Made by a program: the position numbers and the translations under genes. 60,666 nt of DNA from Oscillospiraceae bacterium (GTDB lineage Bacteria; Bacillota; Clostridia; Oscillospirales; Acutalibacteraceae): contig SVNZ01000006.1 in the NCBI GenBank assembly GCA_015066595.1, forward strand, positions 1 through 60,666. The letters are read 5' to 3'. This document shows positions 53,334-60,666 of this stretch, piece by piece; the stretch's first letter is position 1, and the number at the start of each line of letters is the position of its first letter. The notes under the pieces were generated by a model, which made no database searches, had not been told where the DNA came from, and saw only the letters and a program-made list of their open reading frames with translations.

Positions 53334-54752
53334 TTGGACAAAAAAACTATAGTGTCCCTTCGAAATATCTTCTTCGACTACGGAAACGAAGTCATACTCA
53401 ACGGTATTAACCTTGATATCTATGACAAAGAGTTTATCACCTTGCTTGGACCATCAGGTTGTGGTAAGACCACAACGCTTAGGATTATCGGTGGCTTTAT
53501 CGACCCCAAAAGCGGTGATGTTTTCTTTGAATCAGAGCGTATCAATGACCTTCCGCCTCATAAGCGTAACGTCAACACCGTTTTCCAGAAGTATGCCTTG
53601 TTTCCGCATCTTAATGTATATGATAATATTGCTTTTGGACTTCGCTTAAAGAAGCTTTCAAAGCGTGAAATAGAAAACAAAGTCAAGCACATGCTTGCTA
53701 TCGTTGACTTAAAAGGTTATGAAAAGCGTAAGATTAACAACCTATCCGGCGGTCAGCAACAGCGTGTTGCTATTGCACGAGCACTTGTGTGTGACCCTGA
53801 TGTTGTTCTTTTGGACGAACCGCTCGGCGCACTCGATTTGAAACTTAGAAAAGATATGCAGATCGAGCTCAAGCAAATTCAGCAAAAAACAAAGAAAACT
53901 TTTGTGTATGTTACTCACGACCAAGAGGAAGCACTCACAATGAGTGACCGTGTTGTTGTTATGAACAATGGTACTATCGCTCAGATAGGCACTCCTACCG
54001 ATATATACAACGAGCCTGCAAATGCATTCGTAGCTGATTTTATCGGTGAGGCTAATATTATCAACGGTATTATGCTTGACGACTGCAGAGTCAACATTTT
54101 GGGTCATGAGCTCGCTTGTGTTGACAAGGGCTTCCCAAAGAACTCTCCGGTTGATGTTGTTATCCGTCCGGAGGATATCGAGGTTGTAAAACCCGAAGAG
54201 TCTGTACTTGTTGGTAAGGTTGAAGACGCAGTGTTCAAGGGAGTGCACTATGAAATGAGCGTTAAGTGCAACAAATGTCAGTGGATTATTCACTCAACAG
54301 TTTGCCAGAAGGTCGGTTCAACTATCGGTATGACGGTTGCCCCTGATAATATCCACATTATGCCTAAGATGTTCTTCTTGCCTAATAACGAGATTGAAAC
54401 CACTGTACTGTACAGCGATGAAGAAGAAAACACATCTACTATTTCAATCGAAGGCAACGAGGTCGAAATTAAGGATAATTACTTCAAAGAGGGTACAAAG
54501 CTCCACATCACTCTGCCACCTAACGGACTTCATATCGCTGGTGACGGTGTGGGTGATCTCGACGAAGTGTTTATAGAGTCAGTTATCTGGAAAGGCGAAC
54601 ACAACGAGATTATTCTCGAGTCCGACGAGAGAAAATGGCTTATGCAAAGTGATCAGGACGAGCAGGTCGCTACTTATGTACCGATTAGCTTTGATTTTTC
54701 TAAGGCTACTATCACCATAGTAGAAGAGGAAGGAGTAGCCGATGAAATCTAA
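53334..54752 (+). CDS. potA: Spermidine/putrescine ABC transporter ATP-binding protein PotA
   Basis: ATPase of a polyamine importer. Walker [18 protein letters not shown]-loop [13 protein letters not shown], signature [15 protein letters not shown], Walker [14 protein letters not shown] and switch [14 protein letters not shown] are all present, followed by a TOBE domain from about 240 to 340. At 472 residues it is some 100 longer than usual PotA; the extra C-terminal part ([14 protein letters not shown] onward) looks like a second beta-rich, TOBE-like segment. The start is TTG behind GGGGGT. It overlaps potB by 11 bases. Confidence 0.93.
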   Translation: MDKKTIVSLRNIFFDYGNEVILNGINLDIYDKEFITLLGPSGCGKTTTLRIIGGFIDPKSGDVFFESERINDLPPHKRNVNTVFQKYALFPHLNVYDNIAFGLRLKKLSKREIENKVKHMLAIVDLKGYEKRKINNLSGGQQQRVAIARALVCDPDVVLLDEPLGALDLKLRKDMQIELKQIQQKTKKTFVYVTHDQEEALTMSDRVVVMNNGTIAQIGTPTDIYNEPANAFVADFIGEANIINGIMLDDCRVNILGHELACVDKGFPKNSPVDVVIRPEDIEVVKPEESVLVGKVEDAVFKGVHYEMSVKCNKCQWIIHSTVCQKVGSTIGMTVAPDNIHIMPKMFFLPNNEIETTVLYSDEEENTSTISIEGNEVEIKDNYFKEGTKLHITLPPNGLHIAGDGVGDLDEVFIESVIWKGEHNEIILESDERKWLMQSDQDEQVATYVPISFDFSKATITIVEEEGVADEI

Positions 54753-55533
54753 AAAGACAGCTTATCCGTATCTTTTGTGGATGTTTCTTTTTACTATCGT
54801 ACCTATAGGTATGGTCATTTACTATGCCTTTACTGATGAGAGCGGTAATTTTACTTTCAACTCGTTTATCAGTGCATCTGATTACTCACAGGTCTTTTTA
54901 TATTCGCTTTGGATAGCATTGATTTCTACTTTCATTTGCTTAGTGCTTGCATATCCGCTCGGATTTATGATATCCAGGTGTGATGAGCATAAACAAAGCA
55001 TGATTATTATGTTCATTATGGTGCCTATGTGGATGAATTTTCTGCTTAGGATTTACGCATGGGTTTTGATACTTCAGAACTACGGACCGCTTGATACTAT
55101 GTTGAATTTCTTTGGTATCGACATATCGCTCATCGGAAACTCCGGGGCGACTATCTTAGGTATGGTGTATGAGTTTTTACCATTTATGATTTTGCCTTTG
55201 CATACAGTAATGAGCAAGATAGACAACTCTCTTATTGAAGCAGCACAAGATTTGGGTGCGAGTAAATTTTATGTATTCAAAAATGTAATATTCCCGCTTA
55301 GTGTACCTGGTATTATTTCAGGTATTACTATGGTTTTTGTGCCGACAGCAAGTACTTTCCTTGTTGCTCAGTACTTGGGCGGAACACAATTTATGATAGG
55401 TGACGTTATCGAGCGTGTGTTCCAGTCTGACCACCACACTGGTTCGGCTATTGCACTTGTGCTTATGATAGTCATCTTAGGTTTCTTAGTCTTTATGAAC
55501 AGATTTGGTGATGAGGAGGCTGTAGGCGTATGA
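54742..55533 (+). CDS. potB: Spermidine/putrescine ABC transporter permease PotB
   Basis: A 263-residue permease with six membrane segments. The start is [24 protein letters not shown] and the EAA loop [28 protein letters not shown] is intact. AAGGAG precedes the ATG inside the end of potA. It overlaps potC by four bases (ATGA type). Confidence 0.94.
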   Translation: MKSKKTAYPYLLWMFLFTIVPIGMVIYYAFTDESGNFTFNSFISASDYSQVFLYSLWIALISTFICLVLAYPLGFMISRCDEHKQSMIIMFIMVPMWMNFLLRIYAWVLILQNYGPLDTMLNFFGIDISLIGNSGATILGMVYEFLPFMILPLHTVMSKIDNSLIEAAQDLGASKFYVFKNVIFPLSVPGIISGITMVFVPTASTFLVAQYLGGTQFMIGDVIERVFQSDHHTGSAIALVLMIVILGFLVFMNRFGDEEAVGV

Positions 55534-56321
55534 AAAAGCTTTCTCAAAAAATCTATTTCGGACTTATTATGGCGTTTTTGTATCTACCGCTTTTATACCT
55601 TATTGCGTATTCTTTCAACGACGGAAAAACCTCCGTGTGGAAAGGCTTTACACTCAAGTGGTATGTGGCACTTTTTCAAGATGCCCAGATTATGCAAAGC
55701 CTCTATAATACTTTGCTTGTAGCGGTTTTAGCGTCCCTTTTTGCGACAATTTTGGGCACACTTGCAGCTATTGGTATTTTTAACTTCAAAGGCGGTTTTA
55801 GGACTGTTGTACAAAATGTATCCAATATCCCTATCATTAACCCTGAGATTGTAACCGGTGTATCGCTGATGCTTTTATTTACATTAGCAGGTACCATTCT
55901 GGGGTTTGAGATGGGCTTTGTGACAGTGCTTTTAGCGCATATCGGTTTTTGTACACCATATGTTATTTTGAATGTTACTCCACGTCTTAGACGTATGGAT
56001 ATCAGCATTTATGAAGCGGCACTTGATCTGGGCTGTAGCCCAACAAAAGCGTTTTTTAAAGTAGTGTTTCCTGAGATTATGCCGGGTATTTTTTCCGGCA
56101 TGCTCATCAGCTTTACTTATTCTCTAGATGATTTTGTTATTACGTATTTCACACGAGGCAGCAAATTTCAGACTCTGCCTATCCAGATTTACACGATGAC
56201 ACATCAGCGTATCAACCCTAAAGCGAACGCTTTGTCAGCTCTTTTATTTGTGACTATTCTTGTTATTCTTATTATCATTAACATCAAGGGTAATAAAGAA
56301 ACTGACAGAGCCAGAGTATAA
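55530..56321 (+). CDS. potC: Spermidine/putrescine ABC transporter permease PotC
   Basis: A 263-residue partner permease. It begins KIYFGLIMAFLYLPLLYLIAYSFNDGKTS, with EAA loop YEAALDLGCSPTKAFFKVVFPEIMPGI and the C-terminal SYSLDDFVITYFTRGS typical of PotC. It lies 14 bases ahead of potD. Confidence 0.94.
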   Translation: MKKLSQKIYFGLIMAFLYLPLLYLIAYSFNDGKTSVWKGFTLKWYVALFQDAQIMQSLYNTLLVAVLASLFATILGTLAAIGIFNFKGGFRTVVQNVSNIPIINPEIVTGVSLMLLFTLAGTILGFEMGFVTVLLAHIGFCTPYVILNVTPRLRRMDISIYEAALDLGCSPTKAFFKVVFPEIMPGIFSGMLISFTYSLDDFVITYFTRGSKFQTLPIQIYTMTHQRINPKANALSALLFVTILVILIIINIKGNKETDRARV

Positions 56322-56335
56322 TTTTGGAGTGAAAA

Positions 56336-57580
56336 ATGAAAAGAACAGTATGCGTTATTTTATGCCTTATAATGCTTATTTTGCCGCTTAGCCTTGCAGG
56401 CTGTAGCACATCTGAGTTTGAAGGCGAAATCAATGTATATAACTGGGGCGAATATATCAGTAACGGTGACGATGGTACACTTGACGTAATTGATGAGTTT
56501 GAGAAAAAGTACAAAATCAAAGTCAACTATACTAACTTTGAAACAAACGAAGAGATGTACAACATTCTTTCTAACTCAAATTCTTCATACGATGTCATTA
56601 TTCCGTCCGATTATATGGTCAGCAGACTAAGAGAAGAGGGAATGCTCGAGAAAATCGACTTCGAAAATGTCCCTAATTATAAGAACATTATGGACAAATT
56701 CAAAACTTCTTCTTACGATCCGACCGGTGAGTATTCTGTTGCATACTCTTGGGGTATAGTAGCCCTTGCGTATAATAAAAAAATGATAGAAGAAGGCTCG
56801 GTCAAAGGCTTCTCGTCTTTGTGGGATGAAGAGAACAAAGGCAAAATCCTGATGTTTAACAATTCACGTGACGCAATGGCTATTGCTATGCAGTTGTGTG
56901 ACCCACCGATTGATCCGGGAAGTAGTAGCTTCACAACAGATGATATCGACGAAGCGACCAACAAACTTATTGAGCAAAAACCGCTTCTTAAAAAGTACGT
57001 TATGGATCAGGTGTTTACTGAGATGGAGAGCTCACAGGCTGCCATAGCACCGTACTACGCAGGCGATATCTACACTATGATGCTCAACAACGAAGATCTT
57101 ACTTATTGTTTGCCGCAAGAAGGTTCAAACCTCTTTGTTGATGCGATGTGTATTCCTACCTGTTGCCAGAACAAAGAGTACGCAGAGCTTTTTATCAACT
57201 TTATGTGTGACCCGATTGTTGCTAAAGCTAACGCTGAGTACATCGGCTATGCTACCCCAAATAGTGAAGCACACGACCTGCTCGATGATGAGATAAAGAA
57301 CTGTGAGCTTATTTATCCGCCTGATGATTATGTAGAAAAATGCTACACATTCTCTAATATCCCTAACGATATTTATGTCTATATGCAAGAGAAATTTGTC
57401 AAAGCATGTTCATCATCAGCCGAGGTAACCGATATCGAAAGTGATGATGCAGGCTCAAACATCATATACACGATTATCGTGTGCATACTTCTTGCTATTA
57501 TCATCATTGCAACTATCACGATGCTCACACTCAACATTATTCGTGCAGTGAAAAATCGTGGCAGAATCCAAAAGAGATAA
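56336..57580 (+). CDS. potD: Spermidine/putrescine substrate-binding lipoprotein PotD with an extra C-terminal membrane helix
   Basis: A 414-residue binding protein. The lipobox LAGC puts the lipidated cysteine at residue 23. The mature part begins INVYNWGEYIS, the PotD signature, and has SSYDVIIPSDYMV and the SWGIVALAYNKKMI strand. Unusually, residues about 374-398 form a strong membrane helix (IIYTIIVCILLAIIIIATIT) with a basic tail (KNRGRIQKR). The protein should therefore be held at both ends. The stop at 57578 is real and followed by a terminator, and no permease is fused. Confidence 0.92.
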   Translation: MKRTVCVILCLIMLILPLSLAGCSTSEFEGEINVYNWGEYISNGDDGTLDVIDEFEKKYKIKVNYTNFETNEEMYNILSNSNSSYDVIIPSDYMVSRLREEGMLEKIDFENVPNYKNIMDKFKTSSYDPTGEYSVAYSWGIVALAYNKKMIEEGSVKGFSSLWDEENKGKILMFNNSRDAMAIAMQLCDPPIDPGSSSFTTDDIDEATNKLIEQKPLLKKYVMDQVFTEMESSQAAIAPYYAGDIYTMMLNNEDLTYCLPQEGSNLFVDAMCIPTCCQNKEYAELFINFMCDPIVAKANAEYIGYATPNSEAHDLLDDEIKNCELIYPPDDYVEKCYTFSNIPNDIYVYMQEKFVKACSSSAEVTDIESDDAGSNIIYTIIVCILLAIIIIATITMLTLNIIRAVKNRGRIQKR

Positions 57581-57618
57581 ATATAACGGTATTATTTTAA
57601 CTAAAAGCAAACATAACA

Positions 57619-57646
57619 AAAGACCTCGCTACTACAGCGAGGTCTT
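57619..57646 (+). terminator. Terminator of potABCD
   Basis: AAGACCTCGCT / AGCGAGGTCTT arms with loop ACTAC, followed by ATTTCTTTTG. Confidence 0.85.
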
Positions 57647-57684
57647 ATTTCTTTTGCAGAATTAATCCTGCTTTAAAATTGTTT

Positions 57685-57718
57685 TGCATTTTGTACAGTC
57701 AGTTATGCAAAATGTACA
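57685..57718. promoter_or_regulatory. Tandem operator-like motif ahead of the dockerin protease promoter
   Basis: TGCATTTTGTACA (57685-57697) and TGCAAAATGTACA (57706-57718) lie 21 bases apart, two helical turns, and end 33 bases ahead of the -35 box, a position suited to an activator. Confidence 0.4.
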
Positions 57719-57751
57719 AAGCACAAAAGAATTTAGTGTCTACTTTAACGA

Positions 57752-57780
57752 TTGACAAAAACTATAATCAAACATAAAAT
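57752..57780 (+). promoter_or_regulatory. Promoter for the dockerin subtilase-like gene
   Basis: TTGACA (57752-57757), 17 bases, TAAAAT (57775-57780). The leader is about 120 bases. Apart from the pot terminator, the tandem motif and this promoter the gap 57581-57908 shows nothing else. Confidence 0.75.
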
Positions 57781-57908
57781 TAAATTAGACGAAGTGTATA
57801 AAAATCACGGTTATGTTTCTTGCAATTATATCGCACTTGTACAACATTCTGTCGAGTTTTTGTGCACTGAAAAGAGTTTATTTTTAATTTATAAAAGGAG
57901 GTATTATT

Positions 57909-60569
57909 ATGAAGAATTTTAAAATTATGTTATCAGTACTTATGGTGCTCATCATTATTTCAGTTTCAGTTGTATCTGTTTTTGCTACTACTAATACAGT
58001 TTTGCCTAGCAAATCTGTTATTAGTGAAGAGTTGGCTGCTATGATGGAAAAATATGATGACGATGAAAAAATCACCGTGTACTTATGGTACAAAGATATT
58101 GACCAAGATGAAGTTGATATGCTTACAACTAAGGCTACCGGATTGACTCGTGAAAGTTGTGAAGTAGTTGGGGAGTTTCCGTCTACAGAACTTTTAGCAT
58201 CACTTGAAAAAGGTGAAACAGACGCACAAAAGCAGATGGAAAAATACATGGCTAGTACAAAAAAAGACAGAGAAGCGGAAAGAAATCTCACGGATTTATA
58301 TGCAAAGAAACATAGGGAGATAGCAAATCAAAAATATATACAAAAGAGTAATAATATAAGAAAAACTTTATCTATAAGTGATAGCGAAATCGTGTTCAGT
58401 AGTCAGTTTACACCTTTGATTATCGCAGATATGACAGCAAAAGAAATAGAAAAGGCTTCTAAAAATTCTGAGATTGATGAAATAAGTTTATATCACGAAC
58501 TAGAATTTAGAGATCCTTCGGTTGATACAGACGAAGGTGTATATGCTAAAGAAGCTATGGGATTGAACGATGTGTATGGTGTATATGGACTAACAGGTGA
58601 GGGAGTAGATGTAGGTTTAATTGAATCTAATATACCAGGACCTGTGATTCTAGAAGTGGATGGAACGACTGTATTAGAGGAGTTAGAAATAGATTTAGAT
58701 GATGTAACTATAGTAGAGGCAGAAAGACACAAAATTACACCAGATATACACACGCCCAGCAGTAAACACTCGCACTCATATAATACATTTAGAGTAATGG
58801 CAGGTTGCCAGACAGGAATAGCCAAAAACATAAATATGTATGCAACAAATACTGATATGGTAAATGTTGAAGAAATGCTGAAAATGGAAACTGGTTCCGG
58901 AAAAGTTATAGATGTATTAGAATACAATGGTTCAACATGGGTGCGTGATTATAAATATAATAACTATTATTTGGAGAATTCGAGAGGAAACATAAACGAC
59001 CAGTTTGCATATCATCCGTTAGAGAAGTATTATGATTATTTAGTAGCTAACCATAACATAATAACAGTAGTAGCAGGTGGTAATAGTGGCAGTCACGAGT
59101 TTGACTATTTTGGAAGAGATTACCTAGGTGAAGGTAATTATAGTGACCCTTATTGGCATCCTGGTGCACGAGTGACATCTCCGGGTTTAGCCTATAATGT
59201 AATAACAGTTGGCGGTTATAACTGTAATAACAACTTAATTGATACTGATGACTTTTTAGTCAATTATTGTTGGAAAGATTCATTCCAAGATATGAATGGG
59301 TGCGAAAAACCTGACGTCATTATGCCAATGAATTTTCCGGGTGGGGGAACAAGTGTTTCTTCGCCAGCTCTTACTGCACAGATTGCACTCATGTTAGAAC
59401 TGAAACCTTCGTTATCGTTATATCCTCAGGCTGTAAAAGCAATTGTGCTTGCTTCTTGCCACAGAAAAGTTGTACAGACATCTGAACAAGGCGGACAAGA
59501 AACAATAGAACAAGGGATCACTGAACGTCAAGGAGCAGGAGCTCCTGATGCATGGACAATGGCGAGTATCATATGTCAAGGGACATATGGTATCGGTACA
59601 CTTGGTGGAAGCAGTATTTCTTTTAATATTGTTCAACCGTCATATAGTGCAGATAACTTAAATGTGAGTATATCATGGACAAGAGAAAATACAGATATGA
59701 ATTCTGAAGAGCTGGATACTGGATATAATGATATTTTAGAAGGACAGGCATCAAACATAGATTTATCTGTTTACAGAGGCGATACGATAGTTGGTACATC
59801 AGAACTAGACTATAGTTCTACTGAAATGTGTTATGTGCCATTATCTACAACAGACAATAAATATAAAATCACATTAACACAAGAATCCACCATTACACCA
59901 GTACGTTTTGGATATGCGTGGAGTACTGATAATATGAGGGCTGCACCTGTGTCAGATGATGGTATTTATTATGTTAGTAATAAAGCTAATGGTAGATATA
60001 TGACTTATAGTGAAACGGAAAACTCGCAACAAGCAGTACAGAGAGCTGTTAGTACTCAAGCTGCATTTAGTGACATACATACTTGGGTATTTAAAAAAGC
60101 AGGAGATGCATATAATGTATTACCTGGCGGAGCGACTTCTTCGTTGCATTTAGGCGTCAGTTCTACAATGAGTGGAACATCAAATAAATCAGAATTAACA
60201 AGCGTTGCAACTCCGCTTAATTTACTGTATAATAGTGATGGTACATATAGCATTTTGAATTCTTCTAATAACAAAATCCTATCCTATAGTGGTTCTAATT
60301 TAGTATGGAATACATTTGATAGTGTAAATAGCACTCCTTCTACAGCTCAAAGATGGTATTTTTCAAAAGTAAATTACATAGTAGGTGATGCCGATACAGA
60401 TGGTTATATGACTGTGTTGGATCAGACGTTTGTACAATTCTATTTGGCTGAATTGAATACGCCTAATAATATGCAGCTATATCTTTCTGATGCTGATAGA
60501 AATGGTGTTGTGAATATTTTGGATGCCAGAAAGATAAATAGAATTTTCTCAGACTTAGATTTATATTGA
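57909..60569 (+). CDS. Secreted subtilase-like (S8) protein with dockerin
   Basis: An 886-residue exported protein. Signal peptide 1-26; an N-terminal region with a helical, charged stretch (about 100-150) that could be a propeptide; an S8-type domain about 205-560; a beta region with a ricin-like segment (YYVSNKANGRYMTYSE, about 690-820); and a C-terminal dockerin (DADTDGYMTVLDQTFVQFYLAE, DADRNGVVNILDARKINRIF). The serine motif GTSVSSP (S482), oxyanion asparagine N392 (AGGNSG) and a histidine region (HSHSYNTFRVMAG, H287 or H289) are visible. The usual Asp of the first motif is Glu (VGLIES, E239). It may be a divergent active protease or an inactive relative. AT-rich codon use. ATG behind AGGAGG. 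Confidence 0.82.
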   Translation: MKNFKIMLSVLMVLIIISVSVVSVFATTNTVLPSKSVISEELAAMMEKYDDDEKITVYLWYKDIDQDEVDMLTTKATGLTRESCEVVGEFPSTELLASLEKGETDAQKQMEKYMASTKKDREAERNLTDLYAKKHREIANQKYIQKSNNIRKTLSISDSEIVFSSQFTPLIIADMTAKEIEKASKNSEIDEISLYHELEFRDPSVDTDEGVYAKEAMGLNDVYGVYGLTGEGVDVGLIESNIPGPVILEVDGTTVLEELEIDLDDVTIVEAERHKITPDIHTPSSKHSHSYNTFRVMAGCQTGIAKNINMYATNTDMVNVEEMLKMETGSGKVIDVLEYNGSTWVRDYKYNNYYLENSRGNINDQFAYHPLEKYYDYLVANHNIITVVAGGNSGSHEFDYFGRDYLGEGNYSDPYWHPGARVTSPGLAYNVITVGGYNCNNNLIDTDDFLVNYCWKDSFQDMNGCEKPDVIMPMNFPGGGTSVSSPALTAQIALMLELKPSLSLYPQAVKAIVLASCHRKVVQTSEQGGQETIEQGITERQGAGAPDAWTMASIICQGTYGIGTLGGSSISFNIVQPSYSADNLNVSISWTRENTDMNSEELDTGYNDILEGQASNIDLSVYRGDTIVGTSELDYSSTEMCYVPLSTTDNKYKITLTQESTITPVRFGYAWSTDNMRAAPVSDDGIYYVSNKANGRYMTYSETENSQQAVQRAVSTQAAFSDIHTWVFKKAGDAYNVLPGGATSSLHLGVSSTMSGTSNKSELTSVATPLNLLYNSDGTYSILNSSNNKILSYSGSNLVWNTFDSVNSTPSTAQRWYFSKVNYIVGDADTDGYMTVLDQTFVQFYLAELNTPNNMQLYLSDADRNGVVNILDARKINRIFSDLDLY

Positions 60570-60602
60570 TTCTACAAAAATGAATTTAGAGGAGATGATT
60601 TT

Positions 60603-60666
60603 ATGAAAAGAATTATTAGTATCTTTTTTGTAGTTTTGATGTTGTTTTCAGTGGCAATTATACCAT
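60603..60666 (+). CDS. Start of another secreted protein (partial)
   Basis: An ATG behind AGAGGAG opens a typical signal peptide, MKRIISIFFVVLMLFSVAIIP, and runs off the window end. It begins 33 bases after the dockerin subtilase-like gene and is probably co-transcribed. Family unknown. Confidence 0.6.
   Translation, partial: MKRIISIFFVVLMLFSVAIIP

Noticed and set aside
54742..57580. Frameshift-split PotC-PotD fusion
   Set aside because: potC and potD each have a normal start, stop and ribosome site, and potD has its own signal peptide.

Overview
The window reads as a chromosomal segment of a Gram-positive gut clostridium, most likely a Ruminococcus of the R. bromii type. The evidence is the gene order (rnjA-gdpP-rplI-dnaB-tilS-hpt-ftsH-uvrA), consensus sigma-A promoters, strong AGGAGG ribosome sites with many TTG/GTG starts, a ribitol-phosphate/TagGH wall-polymer operon, and three secreted proteins with type I dockerins. 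Two of these carry starch-binding (CBM26-like) modules, as in amylosome components. The species assignment is inference; no rRNA is present.

Layout. 1-6.8 kb: branched-chain amino acid exporter pair AzlCD, a sodium:neurotransmitter-type symporter, a small membrane/secreted protein operon with a divergent HTH gene, nrdR, then rnhA-nifS-nifU on the minus strand. 7-19.5 kb: a long plus-strand housekeeping block (RNase J, c-di-AMP phosphodiesterase, L9, DnaB, TilS, Hpt, FtsH, UvrA). 19.5-22.6 kb: a compact phage-derived tail/lysis cassette (tail-like protein, LRR tail protein, small unknown, XhlA-like protein, r1t-type holin, CHAP endolysin) with no other phage genes. 22.7-24.4 kb: a lipase-like hydrolase and an Sfp-type phosphopantetheinyl transferase. 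24.6-29.7 kb: two complete polar amino acid ABC importers, the second preceded by an array of ArgR-box-like sites. 29.8-33.5 kb: regulators, a DegV protein and a hemolysin III homologue.

33.7-43.5 kb: surface and extracellular proteins, namely a small cysteine protein coupled to a 1751-residue von Willebrand/pilin-like adhesin, then a 1320-residue dockerin protein with a starch-binding-like N-terminus, leucine-rich repeats and Ig-like domains. 43.6-43.9 kb: tRNA-Leu(CAG) beside a structured element that carries a second copy of the tRNA 5' end. 44-49.1 kb (minus): TarJ, TarI, a dehydrogenase-LicD fusion, TagH and TagG, proposed to make CDP-ribitol, transfer ribitol phosphate and export a glycan. 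49.3-52.8 kb (minus): a dockerin GH13 amylase with three CBM26-like modules. 53.3-57.6 kb: a potABCD polyamine importer. 57.9-60.6 kb: a dockerin subtilase-like protein with a Glu where the catalytic Asp is expected. The start of another secreted protein closes the window.

Together the accessory genes describe a cell that builds a dockerin-based extracellular starch-degrading complex, decorates its wall with ribitol phosphate and imports amino acids and polyamines. No cohesin, scaffoldin or sortase gene is present, so partners must lie elsewhere. The items most worth a second look are the isolated phage lysis cassette behind uvrA, the tRNA-Leu-associated element, the TarIJ/LicD-fusion/TagGH set, the ArgR-box array and the unusual dockerin proteins.
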